In this document: piece by piece, positions 50,035 through 60,772 of the stretch | Layout of the letters: each line of letters starts with the position of its first letter | Numbering within the stretch: position 1 is the stretch's first letter | Assembly: GCA_949825025.1 (NCBI GenBank) | Contig: OX463780.1 | Coordinates: forward strand, 30,036,118-30,100,117 | Source: Siphlonurus alternatus | Lineage: Eukaryota > Arthropoda > Insecta > Ephemeroptera > Siphlonuridae | Length of the DNA stretch: 64,000 bases | Direction: 5' to 3' | Notes under the pieces: generated by a model | What the model saw: only the letters and a program-made list of their open reading frames with translations | The model's database searches: none | What the model was told of the DNA's origin: nothing | Translations under genes and position numbers: made by a program

Positions 50035-50548
50035 TACTATATCTATATATATCCAAATATATTTGGCATGCAGTATTTATATAGTAACAGAACTGTTTTA
50101 TTAGTGTTATATATTTCATTGGTTTAATTGAAAAGATTATTCTTTGATAAGAATTACAATACACTTTTATTAAATTTTTTATCAATTCTATAATATCTGC
50201 TATCATGATGAAATTAAACATGATGCTTTTTGTAACTATATACAGTAACTGTATACTATTATAAATTTATTAAAATTATTGTAAGGATATTCTTGCATGC
50301 AGTTTATAAATGAAAATGGTGTTGAGGTAATATTATAATTTTATTATATCTCGTTGAAAATTTTAACGATAAAACTGTACAAATTTAAAAATAAATTTCA
50401 AAATTGCCAGCTCATATTTAATGTCTCAATTTATTGATGAATATTTAGCAAGTAACTTATTGTTACAAAACGGTGTAGTACCAGTTTATAATTATAATAC
50501 ATAAAAATTTGCACACTAAAATAGTTCTTGTATTATTGTTTAAAATTC

Positions 50549-50962
50549 ATGCACGGAACAGAAACTTTGCAATTTTTCAATGCAAATATTAAAATAATTA
50601 TAGACTATTTCAAGATACAGTTTCTGAACTTTAAATTTCATTACTCTATATATAGTCCACTGTTATTATGTAAAAAAAAAAGTGGAGAACAGAAATTGGT
50701 GACAAAGTTTAAAGTTGGTCTGCACAATGTCGTCTTTATAAGCGTAATGTCCACAAACTCCGAGGACAATTCCCAAACTATTTCTCGGTCTCGTACTAAA
50801 AGTCAGTTTCAGAACTATATCTCGCCCGGACGCCAGTTAAGCCAAGGCGGGGCTGTCTATCGCCAACTGTTACTGCCAGCACGTCACGAAGTTCGCACCT
50901 CGTCTGCTATCCGTGTTATCATAAATAATGGGCAATGGCAGCCAGCTCCAACATGGCCATGA
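50549..50962 (+). CDS. 137-codon ORF over a GC island, doubtful
   Basis: It is the second-longest open frame in the window and starts with ATG at 50549. The first half is AT-rich and low in information. The second half crosses a GC-richer island (about 50690-50960) and encodes a Ser/Gln/Arg-rich stretch containing SRSRTKSQFQNYISPGRQ. No domain, signal peptide or splice context supports it. The island may instead be a cis-regulatory element that happens to be open. Confidence 0.2.
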   Translation: MHGTETLQFFNANIKIIIDYFKIQFLNFKFHYSIYSPLLLCKKKSGEQKLVTKFKVGLHNVVFISVMSTNSEDNSQTISRSRTKSQFQNYISPGRQLSQGGAVYRQLLLPARHEVRTSSAIRVIINNGQWQPAPTWP

Positions 50963-51550
50963 CTAGGCGCGTTCAAAGCAATTCCTGTCTATTTGACAAC
51001 AGCTGAAGTTTTTTGTTTAATTGAAAATAATGAAAATAAAAATAATGAAAATAATGTTATAAAATAATTTTATTTTCTGTTTGTAAGTACTAAATCAAAT
51101 GAAAAACAATATTCAGAATTTCCTGATGTTCTCTGTACAGATGGTTGATTCTTGATTCGTGTAATTACGAACAAAATTATATCTAAATATTATTATTTAT
51201 ACTATATATTTATTTTCTTTGTGATTATGAAGTATTGTACAGAAGCTTTCGTTAAAAGTTAAAAAATACATATACGATAGCTCTTGTGTATACCCTATAT
51301 TATATTTACATGGTGCATGGCTAAATGAAAAGAAGACTGAAGTTAGAAAAGAGTTATATAATTATATACTATATATATACCAAGAAATGTATTAAAACAG
51401 AACGCTATTAATATACATATAAACCATGTTTTGTAATATAAGTCTGGCATTAAAGAGTTCCGCATTATTAAGATAACATAATTAATCCAAAACAAAAAGT
51501 GCCTTGAGACATGAAAGACTAACTACAAAAAGATACTTTCTCATCTGCAG

Positions 51551-51643
51551 TATATACAGTTTGTGGCTGACAGAGAGCGATGTTACGTGGTACAAAGATC
51601 ACGTCAATCTCTCCCAGCATCTCTTGGTCCAGCAGTTGAAAGG
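51551..51643 (+). CDS. Candidate internal exon with Ig-like string
   Basis: A good acceptor (TACTTTCTCATCTGCAG, ending 51550) opens a 93-nt exon ending at AAAGG|GTGAGC (GT at 51644-51645). In phase 2-2 it encodes IYSLWLTESDVTWYKDHVNL followed by SQHLLVQQLKG. VTWYKDxVNLS is what the C strand of an immunoglobulin-like domain looks like, with the conserved Trp. The paired Cys residues would lie in neighbouring exons, and none is found nearby. The exon keeps phase (93 = 3 x 31). The domain idea rests on one short string and could be coincidence. Confidence 0.35.
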
Positions 51644-52320
51644 GTGAGCGGAAATCAGGAGCGATAAATGAGGCGCACTGAACGCGGGGGGGAGAGATAT
51701 CCTCTGCAGCTAGCGCTTATGAGGAAATAACGTGGCAGGGGACTGATAATGAAAGAGACTGCAGTAAAAACACGTGATGCGTATCAAGACGAGGGGGAAA
51801 GGAAAAAAATATAATACAAAACTTTTTTTATGGGGAATACTTAGAGATTATATTGCACTGCCAAGTACACATTCCAACACTATTCTTACTGATGTGTCGT
51901 CAACAAAGAAATTTTATTACAATTGTAACTACTCATGTGTGTATAAGAAATGCAATATAAATGTGATATTCTGAACATGCCATGAGAATATTATATAATA
52001 AATAGTAGGTAAAAATAAATTGTTTTAACGGATTATTTATATAATATGATGAGTATTTTTGTCTCCTTTTGAAAATTGATTTAATTAATGTACTAATTAC
52101 TTATAATATTAGTAAGGCAAAAACTAATTTTAAACCAATCAATTGAAGATGGAATTTTCAATTTATATTCTTTTTCAAAATTCTTTTCTTGTAAATGATA
52201 AATATTATATTACTTTTGTATAAAAGAAATAATTACGAAACTGATTTATTACATAATCTATATTAATAGAAGAAATTAAAGTTAGCTAAGGTACAAATAA
52301 ATATATAATATTAAATATTT
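51644..52320. other. AT-rich stretch after the candidate Ig exon
   Basis: A G-rich block to about 51790 (with a GGGGGG run near 51690) is followed by AT-rich DNA. No gene seen. Confidence 0.5.
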
Positions 52321-52321
52321 A

Positions 52322-52416
<95 letters not shown>

Positions 52417-52418
52417 AT
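52321..52418. repeat. (AAAT)n microsatellite, about 24 units
   Basis: Uninterrupted ATAA repeat of about 98 bp. Confidence 0.95.
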
Positions 52419-52970
52419 ATGGTGGTGCATTTTGCATTTATAATTATTATTTTAATCTTTATGTGTGTATTTTATACTCTTTTACAATAAAATTGCTTTT
52501 AAATTGTATCATGTGAAAATTGTGATAGGAACAAAATATACATCAAATGTCTATTATAAAAAATTGAAATGGAATTTTTACTACTTAACTTTATATCCAT
52601 TTCAAGTTTATGGCTTGCGCTCACACTATACAGGAAATATATTGACGTATTATTTGGTGACATGTTTTGAAATAAACTTAACTTTCAATAAAACAATAAT
52701 TGAATTTCCACATTGCGTCACTCGTAAGATATATTTTTTTGTGTTGCGACAAAAACTGTGTTGTTATTTTCTCATGGGGACACAAGTAAAAGTGACACTA
52801 GCAGGAAGGCGACAGTTATTCCAATAAGCCGCACCAACTAAGTCGCGTGAGTGGCAGTCGGCTTACACTGGTATGACACGTCACTCAAAAAAGTGACACT
52901 TCCGATACGACATTGCAGTCTAATCTAGAGGTATCGCAAAGTTATTATATTGGAAACTAATCACATGGTG

Positions 52971-52984
52971 GTTGCCATGGAGAT
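52971..52984. promoter_or_regulatory. RFX X-box-like site
   Basis: GTTGCCATGGAGAT has a perfect left half site (GTTGCC) with 2-bp spacing and a degenerate right half. It follows a GC-richer block (about 52600-52900) that carries only weak frames. Confidence 0.35.
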
Positions 52985-53244
52985 ATGTAACCAACAAGAT
53001 ATCAAATTTTGTTTGTATGTATTTGACGTGTATGTTGTCATTATGTTATATTAGCATCATAAATAAATTCCTAACTCAATTTGCAATGTCTTCAAGTTTA
53101 TATAAGTTTCAAAATATTTTCTCTCTCAATTTATGGTTACTTTAGTATACATACTTATATTATTATATAATATATATACATTTATATTATTATTTTTAGT
53201 TTTCTACAAAAATTAATACTATAATTTAAAATGTACAATGAAGT

Positions 53245-53425
53245 AGCTGTACTAGGCGCAGATCCAGGGGGGGAGCTGGGGGGCCTGCAGCCCCCCCCCC
53301 GAAATTTTGAATTTAACATTGTGGCGAAATATGCATTTCCCCCACTCCCAAATTTTTTTTTAACATTGGCCTTATGGAGGCAGCCCCCTCCGAATTTTTT
53401 TTCTGGATCCGCGCCTGAGCTGTAC
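53245..53425. mobile_element. hAT-superfamily MITE, 165 bp, with 8-bp target duplication
   Basis: AGCTGTAC flanks the element as a direct repeat (53245-53252 and 53418-53425). The element, 53253-53417, begins TAGGCGCAGATCCAG and ends CTGGATCCGCGCCTG, inverted repeats matching at 13 of 15 positions. An 8-bp duplication plus a CAGGxGCGGATCCA-type end is the hAT signature. The interior is G/C-run-rich and noncoding. The plus-strand frame 53231-53470 is a by-product. Confidence 0.85.
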
Positions 53426-56400
53426 AGTACAAGTGCAGTACATGCTATACATTGTTGTAGCTATAAATAACATGTCATGAATGCGCTGATATTTATTCTA
53501 ATTTATAGATATATTAATTGTTTATTTCGTAATATTTTATTGCACGCGTCAATTAAAATTATATTGAAATTAACTCTTTCTCTTTCGCAGTATTGTATTA
53601 AAATATAATTAAGTGTAGAATTCTTCCGATTCTTCCTAGAATTTTTCTTCCTATAATTATAAAATATTAAAATTTTTAGATTCATGGAAATTAGTGAACA
53701 TTTATTTTTTTATAATAACACTTACAAAGTATAACTACTCATTAAGAAAGATGTCTGTTAATATTTTTACCATAAGAAATCCTAAAATATTAATTTCTAA
53801 AAGTGTGCATGTGGTTGGGGCTTCTCCATGCACAGAGGTTTATTTCGTGGGGTAGAGGAAGCCAGCCAGCAAACCTTCCGCCCCAATTGGTTCGCAATTC
53901 AGCGAGCACGCCCCGAGTAACTACGCGTTTCTTCGCAATGCTGCCTGCGCCGCGCGGGCTTCTTGTCTCGAGAGAGCAAGTTTTTTTTTCTTTTCTTAGG
54001 TCCCCTCAATCTAAAAGCAGCACACTCCAGTCAACGTGATTTTAGTGCAGAGAAAAAATTATTCCCAAGTATTTTTTTTTAATAAAAAAACTTTCTTTTC
54101 ATTTCTTAGAAGAGTGAAATTGAAAAATTAATATAGACTGTATTTGCTTAACAATGAAATATTATTACAATTAAAATTTGTTGAGCTTCAAATATTGATT
54201 TTTATAAATTTTTTTATGGAAACTAATCAGTTACTTGCTATACATTATTATTATATAAATTTATGACTGAAAATGAAATAAAATATGCTCAAAATATGGT
54301 TCTAAAATAACGAACATTTCAATTAATATCCTTCACATTTTTTGTCTCACTTTATTTCATTTAAATTTTACGAGTTTTATTAAAAGTAAATTGTTAACTT
54401 TTTTTCTGGACATTTGCGCTACGTCAGCGCCTAAAAAATAAGCACTGTACGCAACCCGCACTACATATAAGATTATAAAGTTGCCTATACGTAAAGGCGC
54501 TTTTTACGCTCCCAATATTTTTTAATATAATAATCTTTTTATCAGCAAAGAAAATTCAATTCATACAAAATACAGATATAGCACCACCTGCATGTTTTTT
54601 TTTTCTTCTTATCAACAATTTCCAATCACTTTCTGTCAGCTGTACACACATAAACGCATAAGCTGAATGTTTGCTAGCGTTAACCATGAAATATAAACAT
54701 AAGAGATAATTCAATATTTCAACTCCATTTTCATTTACTTAAAAAAAAATTAACTGTCCAATTTTCCTGCAAATTAATTAATAAATATTGATACTCCTCA
54801 TAACTCTAATTATTTTTATGATAATAAAATATAAACAAAGATAATAATTGTGATAACATTAACAATTTTATGTAACCTCATGTCACATCGAGTATGGTCT
54901 ATCGTAGTTTGTACGCTGCTATTAGAATAAAAGCTTGCCGGTTTGCAAACAGCTCAAGCGGGCGAACACAATGTAAGTCAATCTCAAACAGCAAGCTGAG
55001 TTTCCCACGACTTAATATTATATAAAAATCTTTTTATCGCGTCATTTGATCTCTTTTACATTAAAAACAAATGTTAACTTTAGCATATTTATATAAATTA
55101 AAAAGAAAAAATATAAAATAAATAATAAATATGATGAAGCAATATAAAATGATAAATAAATTTTATAAAATATAAAACTAAAAAGGCTGAATTAATCTGG
55201 GAATTTAAAAAAATTATACATTTAAATTAGACAAGATTTATTTTATAATGTACAAGCTGCTTTAGATTAAGTTACTCGTATATGAAGAGTACGTGAGACA
55301 GAGCTGTTGGTGCAGTACGTCCCACTAACTTATTGGAATGCCATCTCCAACTTCATTAAAAAAAACCCTTATACGACTTGTTTTAGTATCACCGGCCAAC
55401 TGTTATTTTATGTAACAATCGGGAAATATAATAAATAAATAAAATAAATATACGACTGAGAAAATGCGTGAGTAAAAAGAGTGACTAATTTGACACGATA
55501 CTTAATTAAGCTTTTGACATTTTAGACCCTCGTGAATGATTTTTTTATACAGTTTTTTTTCCTTTTGTTTCAATAATACAATTTGTATATTAATCAGAGT
55601 TGCTTTAAATTATTAATATCATACTTTACTTTTAATATTAATACAATTAAATTATATGAGCGTTGGTTAAACTATTGCAATTTAATTAATTTGATAGAGT
55701 CAAACATAATAAATGAAAAAGATAAATTAGCGACACAAATTTTCACTTCATATTATACAAAGAACACAAGAACGTGAATATTATATTATACATTTTCTTG
55801 AATTTTAAATTTTCAAAAATATACTTTTAAATAGTGCGAACATAAATAATTTAACGTTTTTAATCTGTTCAAACCGTTGGAAATAATAATAATTCTATGT
55901 AAAATATATTCTTAAACTTGAAGTTTGTGCTAAAATGAATTAACACAATAGCACACTACTTAGTAAGAGAGTATACGATGTATTATAATACAAAGAGGTA
56001 GGTTGCATGCAGTTCTCGCGCAATGTGAATTATGTCCTCAATACGCGAGGGGGTTGAATGAGTATCCTTGCGGCACACCAGCTGGCTCATATATATATAG
56101 CTATTCATCAGCTGCATGCTGCGGCCTAGAGCTTCTTATGTTGCTCCCCTTTTTCTCGTGATTACAGTGAGAAGAAGTAAGAAACTGCTGCTGCTGCTGG
56201 GTAAAAAGGAAGAATAATACGACTGGTCTTGTCAACTTTTCTAGACATTCGAGACAAAAGCGAAGCAGGCAGTTCACATATAACTAGATTACCTATATAC
56301 ACCCCAAGTTAAGACCAAGATAAATTATACAATAAGGTTATAATATATAGAGGTCATATAAGGGATGTTTTATTTATTAAATTTAAAATTATTAAAATGA

Positions 56401-58001
56401 AATTTCGTTTTATAAAACGTAAAATTTTGTTCTATTTTATAAGCTGTGGAATAAAATTTATATAGTATTTAAAACAACAATTTAACTTAATTTAACCTTA
56501 CCTCTTAATGTATTTCCTTGGTAGATGATTTTCACCCAAAGTTTTTTTTTTTTTTTTTTTTAGTTCGAAAAACCAACAAACCACTTCTAACTTTATTATT
56601 AGAAGGAAAAAAAGACAAAGAGATAGAAAAAAAGGGAGAGAGAAAATCATTGAGTGTTGCTAAAATGTTTTAACAGTTAATTTGAAAGTTTTTTTTACAT
56701 ATTATAATTTTATTCACATACATGTTACAATAGAGTGGATAAAATATTATAAAATAGTACATATAAAATTTATTGAACAGTATTTACATTTTTCTTCATA
56801 AAGGAAAATGTTTATCAATAATGTTTAAATGTTAGCAATGTCAGTGAAAATTTATTAATCTTTCGTTTTATTTTTTTTACATAAATGGCAAAATATTCAA
56901 ATAAATGGATAAATAAAGTGTAAATATATTATTATTAATGATAATATTTTATTTGTTTTAAATTTGAGTAAATAAAGCAATACGGAACAGTAAAAATTTA
57001 TATAGTAAAATTGATGAAAAAAAAATATTTATTTATCTATATAGAATGGAAAACCAAACAATTTTAAGAGATTATTAAAAAATGTTGGATTTTTTATTCT
57101 TTACTCTCTCATGAATGATTCAAAAAATAAAATCACAAAATAAATTTAATGAAAGAGAGAGAGAGATATACATTCACGTGGGTGCTCACGCAAATATTAA
57201 TTCTTTTTAAATACTTTTCAAAACAAAACAATTTTAGAAAGGAAAACGTAACATTATTATAGAAAGGTATTGCTACCAAAATTTGATATCATACTTCAGT
57301 AGTTAAAAATCGAATATAACTAAACCGGCAATGTAAATTTCTGTGGGCTAAATCTTAGATTTCACTATATATTATTAATGTAAAGCAGTTATAAAAAATT
57401 ATAAATTATTGATGCATTAATAAGGATCAATATTTTAAAATTGAACCAGTATAAATCTGCATATATTAAATATGAAGTACTATATAACTGCGCACTTGTC
57501 TTGCATGTAAGGCGGCGACAGTGTGCACAGTTGGTACTTCCTGTGCACATGTGCTGGCTGCTCCATTTGTGTGCTTACACTTCACTTTGCCTGGCTGCTG
57601 CTGGCGCTAACACCGTCAAGAGCGCACCATAAATTGTAGCGTGACGTCATTCTCCATGAGTAAAAAAACAAAAGCAGTGCTGCTGATGCTGCAATGTAAT
57701 ATATGATTCGAGAAGATTAAAATGTGTCATGTACTAGTCTTTTTATTAAAAATTATAATTAATTATGAGGATCACTGCAATATTATTATTATTACTTTTA
57801 TAAATCTTAATTATAACGTTTATTAATTGCTATAAGTAAATAATTTATAAATTATTATGTACTAAGATTTATGTAAATACAAAGAAGTGAGACAATATTG
57901 TCATCAATGCAATAAAAAAATATTAAAAAACTTCTGTGCATTAATTAGTTTACTGAAAGCATTTAGCACAAGTACACTTACCGGTGCTCATTAATGAAGT
58001 A
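53426..58001. other. AT-rich stretch with several GC islands
   Basis: No proven gene. Islands: 53810-54010 (listed separately); 54400-54510 with repeated GCGC words; 54890-55010, where GCTGCTATTAG is followed by 47 nt to a donor CACAAT|GTAAGT; 55980-56290, where CCCCTTTTTCTCGTGATTACAG precedes a short frame RRSKKLLLLLGKKEE and a stop; and 57480-57680. The splice-like pairs are too weak to call as exons. A T21 run lies near 56540. Confidence 0.45.
53810..54010. promoter_or_regulatory. CpG-rich island with CCAAT, possible promoter
   Basis: More than a dozen CpGs in about 170 bp, including GCGCCGCGCGGG, and a CCAATTGG word (CCAAT on both strands). The plus-strand frame (53803-54039) begins with GTG and has no recognisable product. 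Promoter-like composition is the main evidence, and no transcribed unit is attached. Confidence 0.35.
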
Positions 58002-58306
58002 TTGACCTCAAAATTTTGTATTGCAGAAATGGATAGGGCGTGCAAAGTTATGCTACCCTGATTTTTTTCAGATTTTTTAGAGCCCGGGAACTATTTTTAA
58101 AAAATTATTGAAAGTTCTTTTTGTGACGTCACGAGACGCCGCTCCTTAAGAAAAAGATAGGACTTGCCGCCGCGTGACGTCACAAAAAGAACTTTCAATA
58201 ATTTTTTAAAAATAGTTCCCGGGCTCTAAAAAATCTGAAAAAAATCAGGGTAGCATAAATTTGCACTCTCTATCCATTTCTGCAATAAAAAATTTTGAGG
58301 TCAATA
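58000..58306. mobile_element. 303-bp palindromic MITE with TA target site
   Basis: The arms 58002-58132 and about 58174-58304 are inverted copies with few mismatches over about 130 bp, from TTGACCTCAAAATTTT inward to GTGACGTCAC. A 41-bp GC-rich loop separates them. TA flanks both ends (58000-58001, 58305-58306). It has no coding capacity. Each arm ends in the palindrome TGACGTCA, a perfect cAMP-response-type site, next to the loop. Confidence 0.8.
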
Positions 58307-59372
58307 CTCAATTATAAGTAACATAATGTGGAAAGCTGCAATAGTTTTCATTTGGTATGGTGAATATTATATATAATCACTATCATCTCTGCAATGAGCA
58401 TTTGTAAATCATTGCATTCACTGATAAAAAGCAGCTAGTGGTAGTCTGTGACTGAGGTTTCTGAAGTTCCCTCAGTCTCAGAAAAATACTCCTGTCTGGT
58501 TTTCTAGACTATAACTTGATTTGTGAAACGTTGAAATAAGTTTTAAGATTTTTTAAAATCTATGGAAATATTTTAGTAATTACATAATTCACGTTAAAAG
58601 TATACGATAATTAATAAAAATTAATAATTCAAATAAAAATCTGTAGAAAACATGCATGTAATAGTTTTGCATATTTGTTTAAAAAATAAAAGCCATAAAC
58701 TTTACTAAAAAATTATTGAAGACAGTAAAGAGGTCATACATGCATGACATACTGCCACAAGAAAATACATTATATTAAAGTTTAGCCAATTCAAAAGTTA
58801 TGAGAGCGTAACAATAAACTTTAATAAAACTCTGTCAACTTTAATGACGTTAAACTAAAATTACACAGCAGTGCATTGCAGTAGTTTGCAGAATATATTT
58901 ATATAACATCTAGTTAAATTGCAGTACTATAGCCAGCAGGGTATGGCAATAACAAGTAGATGGAATGACCCTCTGCACTGGTAAAACATAGTAAAGTCAG
59001 GTAGTACTTGTAAAATACAATTGCACACTCGTTCTATATGACAATCCTGTATATATAAAAGAATTTCAAATAACTGTAATATAATATATTAATGTAACTT
59101 TTAGTCAAGGATATTATGGTTTATGAATTTGAAATTTATTACATTTTATATGCAAAAGAAATGCAATTTATACAAGCAGGCATGTTGAAGAAGGGATATT
59201 GCAATATGAAACCATTCTTGGATTTAAATAATATAAAATCTAGAAGATATAATAACTCAAAGAAAATATTATATCTGATACTCATATTACATCTAAATTT
59301 TAAAAAAGAATTTGATTATTTGAGAATTTTTCTACAGTACACATGTCATATAATTATAAATATAAAATTCAT

Positions 59373-59408
<36 letters not shown>

Positions 59409-60719
59409 AGCAATTTAATATTACACAGCAATAAATATGGTATGTAATATACCATTTCTATATTTCTATAGATATTGATTTTCATTTAATAATAATTCTA
59501 TAACCTATTATATATTTTGTCCATTTAGAGAATATTTTATTCACGTATTTAATTAAGGTTGTTGGGAACAGCTTGCTATGCTACCGAGGAAGTGAGAAAG
59601 GGGGGGGGGGAGGAAGAGGGGGTACATTTCCTACAATGAAGTGCACTAGGCTCACTGCAGGGGCCTTATATAGCACTGAAGTAACGGGGGGATCTCCCCT
59701 TATATATCTTTTATAGCACGTCATGCCGATTATACACGCTCATGCCCGGGACTATGAATGTCGGTAGGAAGAAGAGGAGGACCATTATCATGCAAAAACG
59801 TAAACATATTCTGACACATCTCAAGACAAACATTATCTGCTGGTCTCTCTCTCTCTTTTCAAGGAGTTTTCATGCCTATTATATAAAACGAGGGTTTTCT
59901 TCTTCTTTTTGTTATCATACGTATTCATGTCCATTACATGTTTATGTGAATTTTTTATGAGTTCTTTTGTTGTTTTTTTCTTTTTCTTACGTATATGAAT
60001 AAAAACTTCCTCTTGTATTTTTTTTTATAATTTTTATCGATTTTCTTTGCATTATTTAAAAAATAATTACCTTCATTTATAAATAATATTGCAATCGTAT
60101 TACAGTTGTTTGATTAATCATTCGCATTTGATTATTTTCATGCAGATTGTATAAATTATTTTAATTATTTTTTATATAATCTGAGACTATCTTGATAAGG
60201 CTTCGTTGTAAAACTTATTGTTTTACGTTTCAGGGACTGCATGATAAGAAACTTATATTATTATATCTTATCACAAAAATTCGGCCTGGTATAAATTAAA
60301 TTGGTGCAGAGAATTAAAAATGAATTATTTTAACATACATGTGGTGATAGTTACTGGAATACTGACTGGGTTCTTTTGGTTTGGTTGATTATTAATTAAG
60401 TTGCATATAAATGTGAATTACATTATGTTGATCAGTTAGATGCCCCTATAATACATCTGCAGTCAATGTCCTGTGAATATGTAATAGTGCCATGTTGCAG
60501 CATGCAGTTAAATCTTATACCACTGATTAGTTCGGAGCGCATAATTATAATCAGAGAAGATAAAAAAAAAAAAAAAAAAACGTGAGGTTTCTGACAAAAC
60601 TATATTCTTTGCTTCATTCACATTGTTAACGAAGCAAAAAAAAAAAAAAACTGAAAGTTTCAACATGTAAGGATAATCACGAAATGCAGCTGACTGTAGC
60701 GTGAGAATCCTGCAGGGTA
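58307..60719. other. AT-rich stretch
   Basis: No supported gene. A G-rich block at about 59590-59700 contains a G11 run (59600-59610). Frames at 59116-59418 and 59742-59960 are AT-rich or low-complexity and are not called. A19 and A14 runs flank about 60560-60650. Confidence 0.5.
59376..59403. repeat. (TA)n microsatellite
   Basis: About 14 TA units. Confidence 0.9.
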
Positions 60720-60720
60720 A

Positions 60721-60772
60721 GCCAATCAGACCTCTGCAATCACTTTCTCAGCCAATCAGAAGCTGCAATCAC
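60721..60772. promoter_or_regulatory. Tandem CCAAT-box pair
   Basis: GCCAATCAGA occurs at 60721-60730 and again at 60751-60760, and CTGCAATCAC at 60734-60743 and 60763-60772, so a 29-30 bp unit is roughly duplicated. CCAATCAG fits NF-Y sites, and spacing of about three helical turns suits paired binding. It lies in a GC-richer block (60690-60960). Confidence 0.4.

Noticed and set aside
52465..52827. 120-codon plus-strand ORF
   Set aside because: GTG start, AT-rich hydrophobic composition, no domain, and no convincing splice signals.
53231..53470. 79-codon plus-strand ORF with Pro/Gly runs
   Set aside because: It spans the hAT MITE and its G/C runs.
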